A stretch of DNA of 64,000 nt from Desulfopila_A sp964446655 (GTDB taxonomy: Bacteria > Desulfobacterota > Desulfobulbia > Desulfobulbales > Desulfocapsaceae), in the NCBI GenBank assembly GCA_964446655.1, contig CAYUPL010000016.1:1-64000 (forward strand). Direction: 5' to 3'. Position numbers and translations under genes: made by a program. The notes under the pieces are model-generated. The model was not told the DNA's origin. It saw only the letters and a program-made list of their open reading frames with translations, and did no database searches. This document shows positions 18,256-27,095 of this stretch, in pieces (position 1 is the stretch's first letter; the number at the start of each line of letters is the position of its first letter).

Positions 18256-19020
18256 ATGTTGAAAACCGGAATCTATGTTGATGCTGAAAATATTCGGCTG
18301 TGCGGCGGCTACGGTATGCGCTACGATATACTCGTGGACCTGGCTAATGCCGGCAACTGTACCCTTTTGCGGGCCAATTCCTATGTCGCCGAGGATTCAG
18401 CCCGTACCAGTGAAGATCATGAATATAAACAAAAACTGTATCGCTACCATGATGTGCTGCGCCAGTGCGGCTTTAAAGTAATAAAAAAATTTGTCAAACA
18501 TTTTGTCGATGACGAAGGCATTTTGACGACCAAGGCCAATGCCGATATGGATCTCGCCATTGATGCACTGCTGCAGGCCAGAAACCTTGATCGTATCATC
18601 CTGCTGACGGGGGATGGCGATTTTATCCGTCTGGTGTTGGCCTTGCAGAACATGGGATGCAGAGTGGATGTTATTGCTTTCAAAAATGCCAGCAACGAGT
18701 TGAAGGAAGTGGCGGACAGCTATCTCTCCGGCTACCTTGTACCAGGCCTGCTTCCCATTCAGGCGCCCTCCGGTAAAAACCGCCAACGCGGGATTGCCGT
18801 CAACTACAATCACGAACGGGGTTTCGGGTTCATGCGGTATTATATCTTGAACAAGAACGGCCTGTTGCCCCAGACGGTTTTCTTCCATTGTTCCAAGTCC
18901 GATGTTGCCGGCGATACTGTTTTTCTTGATGCATCGAATATTTTCGAGTTCACCATTACCGAAACAGACGGGAAGAACGGCAGAACCGAGGCATGGGAGA
19001 TCACTTTGCTGGAGGAATAA
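18256..19020 (+). CDS. NYN (LabA-like PIN) domain protein with C-terminal cold-shock-like domain
   Basis: A 254-residue protein. Residues 1-165 match the NYN/LabA branch of PIN-type nucleases: acidic residues in GIYVDAENIR, in KANADMDLAIDAL and in LLTGDGDFIRLVLALQ form the expected metal site. Residues 178-254 look like a cold-shock or OB domain, with RGFGFMRYY and a FFHCSKSD segment close to the RNP motifs of Csp proteins. A nuclease tied to an RNA-binding domain suggests RNA processing or decay; the substrate is unknown. It follows guaA by about 60 bases and is followed by the glucokinase remnant. Confidence 0.8.
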   Translation: MLKTGIYVDAENIRLCGGYGMRYDILVDLANAGNCTLLRANSYVAEDSARTSEDHEYKQKLYRYHDVLRQCGFKVIKKFVKHFVDDEGILTTKANADMDLAIDALLQARNLDRIILLTGDGDFIRLVLALQNMGCRVDVIAFKNASNELKEVADSYLSGYLVPGLLPIQAPSGKNRQRGIAVNYNHERGFGFMRYYILNKNGLLPQTVFFHCSKSDVAGDTVFLDASNIFEFTITETDGKNGRTEAWEITLLEE

Positions 19021-19039
19021 TCCGGTAGGGAGGAGCAGT

Positions 19040-19324
19040 ATGGCGGCGGTATTGATAATCGATCTCGGTGGTACCAAAAGCAGGTTGGGCTTGTGTTGCC
19101 GGGATGGCCGAGATGCTGATTTTTCTGCTCTGGCCGTATACCGCAATGCCGATTTTAAGGACATTAACGAAGTTATTGAGTGGTTTCCGCAGGCCTTTCA
19201 CGGTACAGGGAAAATGGCGGAGTTGCTGGAGACAATACCCATCTTCGTGGTGCGTAAAGATGAGGCTAATCTTTACGGTGCCCTTCATTATGCAAGAACA
19301 TCGCAATTATTTCCCTCTTTTTGA
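19040..19324 (+). pseudogene. Internally deleted glucokinase (Glk) remnant
   Basis: An open frame of 94 residues with a strong GGGAGGAG ribosome site. Residues 1-49 match the N-terminus of glucokinase (phosphate loop IIDLGGTKSRLGL, then YRNADFKDINEVIEWF). Residues 50-86 match the extreme C-terminus of Escherichia coli Glk without gaps: FPQAFHGTGKMAELLETIPI against [20 protein letters not shown], then the final LYGALHYAR. Roughly 230 central residues, including the catalytic Asp and the glucose site, are missing, and the junction near 19184 is in frame. It cannot be an active kinase. It may be a decayed gene that still translates, or a small protein with another role. It sits directly before a sugar-kinase-like gene. 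Confidence 0.75.
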
Positions 19325-19333
19325 AACTATCCG

Positions 19334-20473
19334 ATGATGCAGCGCAGGAAGAGAAAAGGTACGCCGGATCACAATCTGGTAGAGAAGGTTGCCCGCAGAT
19401 TTTACCCATCTGCTGAATCATTTGAAATTCGGCAGATCGGTGAGGGACATATTAATGACAGTTATCTTGTCTCTTCCTCCCGAAAACGCTTCATTCTCCA
19501 GCGCATCAGCGGGAATGTCTTTGAAGAGCCCCATAAAGTCGCCCTCAACTCGGCCTTGGTCTCTTCCCATCTGCGGACTGGTTTGGTCCGGTTGCACGAT
19601 GATTTCGCCAATATCCCCAATATTCTTTCTGCGGATAATGGCGATGTTTACTGGCAGGATGAATCAAACGGCATCTGGAGGGCGCAGAGCTATATTGAAA
19701 ACAGCCGGGTATATAACTGCCTGGAGGGACCTGCACAGGCCTTTGAGGTGGGAAAATGTCTGGCCGGTTTTCACAACGCCGTGCAAGATCTGCCTCTGGA
19801 AAATCTGGAGACGGTACTGCCCGATTTTCATAACCTGCCCTGTTATATGAAAAAATACGACGCGGCTCTCGCGGCATCATCTGCAAGCTTTACTGCAAAA
19901 CTGCGCTTCTGCCGTGAGTGTGTTGAGCGGTACGGAAACCGGGCGGATTTCTTTGCAAAAGCCATGGCCCGAAGAGATGTCGTGCTGCAAGTGGTTCATG
20001 GTGATCCCAAGGTTTCCAATATCCTTTTTGATCGTCTGTCCGGAAAGGCCATCTGCATGATAGACCTGGATACCGTCGGCCCAGGGCTGGTACTCTTTGA
20101 TATGGGCGACTGTCTTCGCTCTGCCGCGTTTGCGACGGCGGAGGATGATGTTGCCGCTTCAGGAAAATGTGATACCACTATCCTGGCCGCGGTTCTCTCC
20201 GGCTACCTGGGGAAGAGGCGGCTCAATCGTTTTGAGCTCGACCATATCTTTGAAGCCTTTCTCCTTATCACTTTTGAGCTGGGCATACGGTTTTTAACCG
20301 ATTACCTTCGGGGAAACCGGTACTTTAAAGTAAAAGATGAAGAAGATAATCTTCGTCGCGCCACAACGCAGTTCCAGCGAGTTGCAGGAATCGAGGCGCA
20401 GCGGAAGGATATCGAAAGAGTGGTCGATACAATTATCAAGACAGTAGAACAAACCAAAACAGGGAAAAAATGA
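19334..20473 (+). CDS. APH-family phosphotransferase, N-acetylhexosamine 1-kinase-like
   Basis: A 379-residue kinase of the aminoglycoside-phosphotransferase fold. Seen: the nucleotide loop region IGEGHINDSYLV, the lysine-equivalent strand FILQRISGNVF, the catalytic loop VVHGDPKVSNILF and the metal-binding DLDTVGPGLVLFDMGDCLRS. The FILQRI and GDPKVSN patterns resemble NahK-type N-acetylhexosamine 1-kinases, so a sugar is a likely substrate. It starts ten bases after the glucokinase remnant and overlaps tgt by four bases (ATGA), so the three are probably one transcript. Substrate identity is inferred. Confidence 0.8.
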   Translation: MMQRRKRKGTPDHNLVEKVARRFYPSAESFEIRQIGEGHINDSYLVSSSRKRFILQRISGNVFEEPHKVALNSALVSSHLRTGLVRLHDDFANIPNILSADNGDVYWQDESNGIWRAQSYIENSRVYNCLEGPAQAFEVGKCLAGFHNAVQDLPLENLETVLPDFHNLPCYMKKYDAALAASSASFTAKLRFCRECVERYGNRADFFAKAMARRDVVLQVVHGDPKVSNILFDRLSGKAICMIDLDTVGPGLVLFDMGDCLRSAAFATAEDDVAASGKCDTTILAAVLSGYLGKRRLNRFELDHIFEAFLLITFELGIRFLTDYLRGNRYFKVKDEEDNLRRATTQFQRVAGIEAQRKDIERVVDTIIKTVEQTKTGKK

Positions 20474-21585
20474 GTACATCTCCATATACACTGCATTGCC
20501 GGTCTTCGGAATGCAATGCCAGAAGAGGCGAAGTCCGCACAGCACATGGTGTGGTCCAGACTCCTATTTTCATGCCGGTGGGAACGCAGGCCACCGTTAA
20601 AGCGGTTGCACCGCAAAACCTGATTGAGCTTAATGCTCAGATCATCCTGGGAAACACCTATCATCTCTACATACGTCCCGGACATCGCCTTATAGCCGAG
20701 TTCGGCGGACTACATCGTTTCATGGGCTGGGACAGGCCGATTCTGACGGATAGCGGTGGTTATCAGATCTTCAGTTTGCAGGAGCTTGCCGAAATCACGG
20801 AAGAAGGCGCCGCCTTTCGCTCTCATCTCGATGGCTCCAGGATGTTTCTCAGCCCGGAGGATGCCATAGAGGTGCAGCAGGCCCTGGGGTCGGATATCAT
20901 GATGTGTCTGGATACCTGTATCCCCTATCCTGCCTCGGGAAAGGAGACCGTGGATGGTACGGCTCTGACGGGCAGATGGGCGGCGCGATGCCGAGCGGCG
21001 CACAGTAACAGAGAGCAGCTTCTGTTTGGTATTGTCCAGGGCGGTATGTACCCGGAATTGCGGAGACAGTCTGCCGAGCAGCTGGTGGATATCGGTTTTG
21101 ACGGTTATGCCATAGGTGGTCTCAGTGTTGGTGAATCGAAAACATTGATGCATGAGATGACCGAGGCAACCGCACCGTATCTGCCCGATGATTTTGCCGT
21201 ATATCTGATGGGTGTAGGAACACCGGAGGATATTGTCGAAGGTGTCCGGCGGGGTGTTGATATGTTTGATTGCGTTATGCCGACCCGAAATGCCCGCAAT
21301 GGAACCCTTTTCACTTCGAAAGGAAAGATCGTTATAAAAAATGCAAGATACCGCCAGGACCAGGAACCTCTGGATGAGCACTGCACCTGCTATACCTGCA
21401 GAAATTTTTCCAGAGCCTACCTGAGACATCTGTTTGTCAGCCGAGAGATACTCAGCTACCATCTCAACACCATACATAATTTACATTATTATCTCAATCT
21501 CATGGCACAGATACGCCAGGCGATAGAAAAGGACGGTTTTGCTCAATTTCGAAAAGATTTTTATAGCATGCTTGACACTGAATGA
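20470..21585 (+). CDS. tgt: Queuine tRNA-ribosyltransferase
   Basis: Exchanges guanine 34 for preQ1 in tRNAs with GUN anticodons. 371 residues, the standard bacterial length. Seen: PIFMPVGTQATVKA, the catalytic aspartate region LTDSGGYQIFSL, the GGLSVGE loop, YLMGVGTPEDIVEGV, the second Asp in MFDCVMPTRNARNG, and the zinc site CTCYTCRNF with a later His. It overlaps the upstream phosphotransferase gene by four bases and is followed by yajC, a common neighbour. Confidence 0.97.
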   Translation: MSTSPYTLHCRSSECNARRGEVRTAHGVVQTPIFMPVGTQATVKAVAPQNLIELNAQIILGNTYHLYIRPGHRLIAEFGGLHRFMGWDRPILTDSGGYQIFSLQELAEITEEGAAFRSHLDGSRMFLSPEDAIEVQQALGSDIMMCLDTCIPYPASGKETVDGTALTGRWAARCRAAHSNREQLLFGIVQGGMYPELRRQSAEQLVDIGFDGYAIGGLSVGESKTLMHEMTEATAPYLPDDFAVYLMGVGTPEDIVEGVRRGVDMFDCVMPTRNARNGTLFTSKGKIVIKNARYRQDQEPLDEHCTCYTCRNFSRAYLRHLFVSREILSYHLNTIHNLHYYLNLMAQIRQAIEKDGFAQFRKDFYSMLDTE

Positions 21586-21698
21586 TTATCTTGAACAACC
21601 ATTATAGATAGATGCGATGTATTTCGTACAACATATTGGCATCAGTATGCGTGAGCTAACTGGTATGTCAGCCAAAATATTCCATTGGAGGAGCACTT

Positions 21699-22025
21699 AT
21701 GACAAGTATTGCATACGCGGCCGATGCTGCAGGTGGCGCTGGGGGATTCGCCTCATTTTTACCACTGATATTAATTTTTGTGGTTTTTTACTTCTTGTTG
21801 ATCAGGCCCCAGCAGAAGCAGGCTAAAATGCACCGCCAGTTCCTCAGCGATCTGAAAACCGGCGACAAGGTTATAACCAGAGGTGGGATGCATGGCACCA
21901 TTACCGGCTTGACCGATACCGTTGTTACGCTGGAAATAGCCAAAGACATCCGGGTTAAGGTTTCCCGTGATGCCATTGGCGGCAGTGCTGTAAAAGCAGA
22001 AGCAGCTCCTGCGGCAAAGGGTTGA
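21699..22025 (+). CDS. yajC: Preprotein translocase subunit YajC
   Basis: Small accessory protein of the SecDF-YajC complex, 108 residues. One membrane helix at about 18-38 (FLPLILIFVVFYFLLIRPQQKQ) is followed by the conserved cytoplasmic segment LKTGDKVITRGGMHGTI. The start follows GGAGCAC. In many proteobacteria secD and secF come next; here a terminator follows at once and the next gene is rnhA, so secDF must lie elsewhere. Confidence 0.95.
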   Translation: MTSIAYAADAAGGAGGFASFLPLILIFVVFYFLLIRPQQKQAKMHRQFLSDLKTGDKVITRGGMHGTITGLTDTVVTLEIAKDIRVKVSRDAIGGSAVKAEAAPAAKG

Positions 22026-22070
22026 GGGATTAAGGGCTGCTGAGTTTTAGCAGGTTCACGAAGGATTTAA

Positions 22071-22109
22071 AAGTGATGCAACCCCTCAACGGGGTTCATC
22101 ACTTTTTTT
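22071..22109 (+). terminator. Rho-independent terminator after yajC
   Basis: AAGTGATG-C-AACCCC pairs with GGGGTT-C-ATCACTT across a five-base loop (TCAAC) and ends in seven T. A near-perfect 14-base-pair stem. Confidence 0.95.
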
Positions 22110-22174
22110 GTTGCTGTGTTCTTCTCGACTGACCGTCTTCCTTGTTGTTTTGTTTGCCGGTGGGATTTTCTGGT

Positions 22175-22873
22175 ATGGCGAAAAAAAAATATTACGCAGT
22201 ACGGAAGGGTGTGACACCGGGTCTTTATCGGAGCTGGCCGGAAACAGAGGCTCAGGTCAAGGGTTTTGCCGGTGCCGAGTTTAAGGGTTTTGTCTCTGAA
22301 GATGCGGCACGGGCATGGCTGGAGGGTGTGGAAGAGCAGCAGATCCGCACGAAAAAAAAAGACACTGTTACGCCACTGCCCACTGTGAAGGATGGTGAAA
22401 TTGTTGTCTATACCGACGGCGGTGCCATAAATAATCCGGGACCGGGTGGCTACGGGGCGGTACTTCTGCGAGGAGACCACGAAAGAGAGCTGTACGGCGG
22501 GTACAGGCGCACCACAAACAATCGCATGGAACTGATGGCCTGTATAGCAGCGTTGTCCGAACTTGGTACATGCAAGGAGAAAATCACTCTTTATTCCGAC
22601 TCTTCCTATGTCGTCAACGGTATGACAAAAGGGTGGGCTAGAAAGTGGAAGAGAAACGGATGGGTGAAATCCGATGGACAACCGGTGCTTAATGTTGATT
22701 TATGGCAGGATCTGCTGCAGTTGGTGGAAGATCTCAATGTAGTCTTTCATTGGGTGCGGGGACATGCCGGTAATCCCTATAATGAGCGTTGCGATAAGCT
22801 TGCGACCCGATCTGCTGTCGGGACAAAGCTTCTGGTGGATCATGGCTACGAGAAGAGCAACTCTGCACTGTGA
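22175..22873 (+). CDS. rnhA: Ribonuclease H1 with N-terminal hybrid-binding domain
   Basis: Cuts the RNA strand of RNA-DNA hybrids. 232 residues. Residues 1-50 form a viroplasmin-type hybrid-binding domain (KKKYYAVRKGVTPGLYRSW, then FKGFVSEDAARAWL), more often seen in eukaryotic RNase H1 and some bacteria. The catalytic domain from about 75 shows all acidic residues: YTDGGAINNPGPGGYG, NNRMELMACIAAL, LYSDSSYVVNG, and the His and Asp of VRGHAGNPYNERCDKLA. The start at 22175 gives the proper N-terminus of the hybrid-binding domain; an in-frame ATG 11 codons earlier is rejected. Confidence 0.95.
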   Translation: MAKKKYYAVRKGVTPGLYRSWPETEAQVKGFAGAEFKGFVSEDAARAWLEGVEEQQIRTKKKDTVTPLPTVKDGEIVVYTDGGAINNPGPGGYGAVLLRGDHERELYGGYRRTTNNRMELMACIAALSELGTCKEKITLYSDSSYVVNGMTKGWARKWKRNGWVKSDGQPVLNVDLWQDLLQLVEDLNVVFHWVRGHAGNPYNERCDKLATRSAVGTKLLVDHGYEKSNSAL

Positions 22874-22984
22874 TCGTGAGTATCTCTTCAAAAAAAGAGA
22901 GCGTTATGACAGACCGGGACGATGTCCAAAATGCCGGGCGAGCCATATCCGCCCGGCAACATTCTCCCTGTCTGCTTAACTTTT

Positions 22985-23854
22985 TTACAACGCCCGCAGG
23001 TATTCGGGTTTGAGGCCGATCTCTCCCCGGAGTGCTTGGTGTATCAGCTGGAGGGCGGCCTCTTTGTCATCCGGTAGTTTGGCCTTGATGGGGAGGTAGT
23101 TGGAGGCGTGATTGGCATGGAACAGACCGGCGGTGATGATGGTGTTTTGCAGCATTATGCCTATTTCCTCCAACATTTCCATAGGACCAGGCAGTGTAAA
23201 CGTACCGGCTTCGATCTGCCGATGGAGAGGAGTTCCAGGTACCGGCATAAGGCTCAGGGCTCCGATGTAGTCAGGGTCGATGGCCGAGAGAACCCTGCCG
23301 GTTTCCTTGGCGTGAATGTGCGACCTGTCCTTTCCCGCAATACCCAAAAGAACGGTGACGGAGAGTGCGATACCGGACTTTTTTATTTTGCGGCCCATGT
23401 CGATCATTCGCCGGGAATCGGCTCCTTTATTGATAGCCTTCAGGGTCTGATCATCTCCTGTTTCCAGTCCCATGTATACAATTTTCAGACCATGTTGCCG
23501 TAGTATGGTCAACTCTTCTTCGCTTTTGTGATAAATGCTTTTGGTGTTGGCATAGGCGCCGATTCTGGTAATCCAGGGGAGATGCCGTCGTACCATGTCA
23601 AGAATGGCGATCAGTCGTTTTTGTGGCAGCGAAAGGGCGTCTCCGTCACAGAGAAACAGCCTTTTCCGGTTGCTGTAATGCTGCTTGGCGAAAAGGATGT
23701 CATCCTGGATGGTGGCATGATCCTTTATCCTGAATTTTTGTCCTTTGTACATGCCGCAAAAACTGCATTTGTTATGGGAGCAGCCGGTGGTGACCTGGAG
23801 AAGAATACTGTCAGCTTCACTGGGGGGGCGGAAAATGTTTCCTTCATAGTGCAT
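22985..23854 (-). CDS. Radical SAM protein
   Basis: A 289-residue radical S-adenosylmethionine enzyme. The cluster motif is CSHNKCSFC (C-x3-KC-x2-C with an extra residue) near residue 25, followed by GMYKGQKFR. Later segments fit the Elp3/oxygen-independent coproporphyrinogen oxidase-like barrel: IGAYANTKSIYHKSEEEL, MGLETGDDQTLKAINKG and LSLMPVPGTPLHRQIEAG. It has no extra Fe-S, B12 or TRAM domain. The reaction is unknown. It stands alone, convergent with rnhA. Confidence 0.85.
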   Translation of the reverse strand: MHYEGNIFRPPSEADSILLQVTTGCSHNKCSFCGMYKGQKFRIKDHATIQDDILFAKQHYSNRKRLFLCDGDALSLPQKRLIAILDMVRRHLPWITRIGAYANTKSIYHKSEEELTILRQHGLKIVYMGLETGDDQTLKAINKGADSRRMIDMGRKIKKSGIALSVTVLLGIAGKDRSHIHAKETGRVLSAIDPDYIGALSLMPVPGTPLHRQIEAGTFTLPGPMEMLEEIGIMLQNTIITAGLFHANHASNYLPIKAKLPDDKEAALQLIHQALRGEIGLKPEYLRAL

Positions 23855-24055
23855 AAAAAATTCCTCAAGTATCGTTGGCGCAACGAAGAGATATCAATTA
23901 AAGGTAACATGTTATGTTGTTGCGGGTAAAATGTTTTTTTTCCTTATTGATGTGATTACCTTTGGGAAGAAGTGAAGGATAAATATCTGCATATGACAGA
24001 AAAGATCCATCTCCTCTCAATTTTTACAGGATAGAGAAGGCAACAGGAATTGAGC

Positions 24056-24721
24056 ATGCAAAGCGATTGGGTAGAAGAGTTACGCCGGAAAATACCACCG
24101 GTACCGGGTATTCTCGGCAGAGAAGAGTACCATTGCTGTGCTGTTCTTGTGCCGTTGCTTTTCCAGGGCGGAGAAGGAAACCTGCTATTTCAGAAGCGTG
24201 CTCCTCATATCAGGCAGGGCAGTGAAATCTGTTTCCCGGGTGGACATTTCGAAGAGAAAAAAGACAGCAGCCTGTTGGATACGGCGCTCCGTGAAGCTCG
24301 GGAGGAGTTGGGCATAACTCCGAGTATGGTGGATATCCTGGGCCAACTGGACACGGTTGTCTCGCCTCGTGGAATTATAGTAGAATGTTATCTAGGTGTG
24401 CTCGACATTGGTGACCTGGCCGAACTTGCTCCGGATCCAAAAGAGGTGGAGGAGGTTTTCACCGTACCGGTTTGCTGGTTCCGGCAGCATCCACCGCAGA
24501 CATATCGGACCAGGGTTGAAATTCAATCCTCCTATGTCGACAGCAAGGGCAACACCAAGGTTCTCCTTCCCGTTGCCGAGCTTGGTTTACCTGATCGTTA
24601 CCTTGAAAACCGGAGCGAATGGATGCACCGGGTTGTGGTGTATCCCACCAGGCCGAATATTATATGGGGACTGACGGCTGCCGTAGTGGAGAATTTTATT
24701 ACTCAATATGTTCCTTTTTGA
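24056..24721 (+). CDS. Nudix hydrolase, CoA-pyrophosphatase-like
   Basis: A 221-residue Nudix enzyme resembling NudL/CoA diphosphatases. The Nudix box reads GGHFEEKKDSS, then ALREAREELGI, near residues 64-90, with the preceding segment QKRAPHIRQGSEICFPGG that is typical of the CoA group. The ATG at 24056 is preferred over a TTG two codons earlier because AGGA lies seven bases upstream. CoA or a related dinucleotide is the likely substrate, by family. It precedes the NRDE gene by 86 bases. Confidence 0.85.
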   Translation: MQSDWVEELRRKIPPVPGILGREEYHCCAVLVPLLFQGGEGNLLFQKRAPHIRQGSEICFPGGHFEEKKDSSLLDTALREAREELGITPSMVDILGQLDTVVSPRGIIVECYLGVLDIGDLAELAPDPKEVEEVFTVPVCWFRQHPPQTYRTRVEIQSSYVDSKGNTKVLLPVAELGLPDRYLENRSEWMHRVVVYPTRPNIIWGLTAAVVENFITQYVPF

Positions 24722-24807
24722 ACGGGTTATAAAGAAGGAACGATGTCTTCCCTGTCCCGGGAAAACGGAAAAGGACAAGATTTCATGAAGGACAGCGCAA
24801 AAGCCTG

Positions 24808-25563
24808 ATGTGTATTATTCTCTTTTCATATAAAACTACACCGGGCTACCGCCTGGTGGTGGCCGCCAATCGTGATGAGTTTCTTGCCAGGCCGACGGCT
24901 TCGCTGTCCTGTTGGGGGAAAGACAACTCCATAGTGGCGGGCAGGGATCTGCGGGCGGGTGGCACATGGCTCGGCATAACCTCTGCTGGAAAGTTCGGCG
25001 CCTTGACGAATTACCGGGAGGGGCGAGGGGATAGTGCTGTGCGGACAAGAGGAGAGCTGCTGGTCCGGTTTTTCGAAGAAGAATATGATTGTGCCGTCTT
25101 TTTAGAAAATCTAGTGCCGATTGCGGATCAATACAGCGGCTTCAACCTGCTTCTGGGGGATGGAGATTCAATGTACTACTATTCCAACAGAGATGGAAAA
25201 CCACAGCCGCTGGAGCCCGGCATATATGGTTTGAGCAACCATCTCCTCGACAGCAGTTGGCCTAAAGTCGAACGTGGTAAAAAACTCTTTACCGAGGTGC
25301 TCCGTCAGGAAAGATTTTCCCGGGAAGATCTTTTCGCGGTGCTGCAGGACACGCACCAGCCGGACCAGAAAAGGCTGCCGCAAACAGGTGTTGGGTTGGA
25401 ATGGGAGCGGCTCCTTGCTCCTATCTTCATCCAAAGTGCAACCTACGGTACCCGTTCTTCCGCCATTCTTACCATAACAGAGAAGGGGCATACCGTGTTG
25501 CGTGAGCGAACCTACCCTCAAAAAGTCGGTGAGCAGGTAGTGGATATTGAAAAGAAGTTGTGA
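24808..25563 (+). CDS. NRDE family protein (TANGO2-like)
   Basis: A 251-residue protein of the TANGO2/NRDE family. The family tetrad is visible in LVVAANRDEFLARPTA, followed by GRDLRAGGTWLGIT and FGALTNYREG. The invariant Cys2 after the initiator Met suggests an N-terminal nucleophile arrangement, as noted for this family. Its biochemical role is not established; eukaryotic relatives act in haem or lipid homeostasis. Confidence 0.85.
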   Translation: MCIILFSYKTTPGYRLVVAANRDEFLARPTASLSCWGKDNSIVAGRDLRAGGTWLGITSAGKFGALTNYREGRGDSAVRTRGELLVRFFEEEYDCAVFLENLVPIADQYSGFNLLLGDGDSMYYYSNRDGKPQPLEPGIYGLSNHLLDSSWPKVERGKKLFTEVLRQERFSREDLFAVLQDTHQPDQKRLPQTGVGLEWERLLAPIFIQSATYGTRSSAILTITEKGHTVLRERTYPQKVGEQVVDIEKKL

Positions 25564-25667
25564 TGCAATGTGTTCCGGTGTTGCAGACGCACTTGGTGGT
25601 TCGGGCTTTCTGCAGGTCTCGGGTAGCTTATGCCGGGAGCATTCATTGAAAAGAGAGGGGGGAAGTT

Positions 25668-27095
25668 ATGCATTATGATCTGATAGTTATCGGTTCCGGT
25701 CCAGCCGGCCAGAAAGGAGCAATTGCTGCCGCCAAGCTTGGCCGCAAGGTGGCAATTATTGATAAACAGGCAATGTATGGCGGGGTTTCTCTACATGGTG
25801 GAACCATCCCCAGCAAGACCCTGCGGGAGGCCATTCTTTTCCTGTTTGGCCTGCGTCAGCGAGCCTTCTATGGTCATGATTATACGGTCAAGGAAGAGAT
25901 TAACCATGAAGATCTGGTCATGCGGGTGCGCATGGTGGAAGAGCGGGAAATGAGGGTGATCAGAGACCAGCTGAAGCGCAACGACATCCATATGTTTTTC
26001 GGCATAGCGCGTTTTCGGGATGAGAAAACGATTGTGGTTGAAGGTGAAAAAGAGCAGCATACGCTCACCGCCGAGCATTTTCTCATTGCCTGCGGCACTC
26101 ATCCCGTCCGCGACCCTGAAATTCCTTTCGACGGTGAGACCATAATTGATGTCGACCAGATCCTTGATCTGCAGGATTTGCCCCGTAAACTCATCGTGGT
26201 TGGTGCAGGTGTAATCGGTCTCGAATACGCATCCATGTTTGCGGCGATGAATATTGATGTCACCCTGATCGATCAGCGAGACGATATTCTTAATTTTGTC
26301 GATCATGAGATCATTGACCGGCTCAAGTTCAGTATGATGGAGGAGCATACGGTATTTCGTCTGGGAGAGACGATACGTAAGGTGGAAAAGGAGAGGGATG
26401 GTCTGGTTAAAGTGACGCTGGAGAGTGGCAAAATTGTTCGGGGGGATATCTTTCTCTATGCTGTCGGCCGGCAGACCAACGCCGACTCTCTTCATCTTGA
26501 CGCTATCGGCTTGAAAACCGATGAACGGGGGCGTATCGGTGTCGATCAAAACTTCCAGACCGAGCTGGAGCATATCTATGCTGCCGGTGATGTTATCGGT
26601 TTTCCGGCCCTGGCCGCCACTTCCATGGAACAGGGGCGTCTGGCCTGTTGTAATATGTTTTGCCATGCGGCGCAGAGTTGCCATGAGCTGTTACCCTTCG
26701 GTATCTATACTATTCCTGAAATATCCATGGTGGGTAAAACGGAACAGGAACTGACCAGGGACAGAATTCCCTATGAAATTGGCACCGCCCGTTATGATGA
26801 ACTGGCCAAGGGCCAGATTCTCGGGGTAAAATCGGGGTTTGTAAAAATACTGTTTGATCCGCTAACCCTCAAACTTCTGGGAGTGCACATTATAGGTGAT
26901 CAAGCTGCCGAGCTGATCCACATAGGCCAGGTGGTCATGAGCCTTGGCGGCACGATCGAGTATTTCCGCGACACCGTATTCAATTACCCAACCCTGGCGG
27001 AGGCCTATAAGGTGGCGGCCCTGAACGGTCTCAATAAGCTCAGAATGGAACAGAATGTCTGTCATACAGAGGCCGACAGGTGTAAAGATGTCTGA
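25668..27095 (+). CDS. sthA: Soluble pyridine nucleotide transhydrogenase-like flavoprotein
   Basis: A 475-residue flavoprotein disulfide reductase family member that transfers hydride between NADH and NADP(H). Seen: FAD motif IGSGPAGQKGAIAAA at residues 8-22, NAD motif VVGAGVIGLEYASMFAAM, the second FAD motif HIYAAGDVIGFPALA, and a C-terminal dimerisation domain. The usual redox-active Cys pair is absent: the region reads YGGVSLHGGTIPSKTLREA, as in SthA proteins, which lack one or both cysteines. The closest assignment is therefore SthA rather than lipoamide dehydrogenase. The following Nudix gene overlaps its end by eight bases. Confidence 0.87.
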   Translation: MHYDLIVIGSGPAGQKGAIAAAKLGRKVAIIDKQAMYGGVSLHGGTIPSKTLREAILFLFGLRQRAFYGHDYTVKEEINHEDLVMRVRMVEEREMRVIRDQLKRNDIHMFFGIARFRDEKTIVVEGEKEQHTLTAEHFLIACGTHPVRDPEIPFDGETIIDVDQILDLQDLPRKLIVVGAGVIGLEYASMFAAMNIDVTLIDQRDDILNFVDHEIIDRLKFSMMEEHTVFRLGETIRKVEKERDGLVKVTLESGKIVRGDIFLYAVGRQTNADSLHLDAIGLKTDERGRIGVDQNFQTELEHIYAAGDVIGFPALAATSMEQGRLACCNMFCHAAQSCHELLPFGIYTIPEISMVGKTEQELTRDRIPYEIGTARYDELAKGQILGVKSGFVKILFDPLTLKLLGVHIIGDQAAELIHIGQVVMSLGGTIEYFRDTVFNYPTLAEAYKVAALNGLNKLRMEQNVCHTEADRCKDV

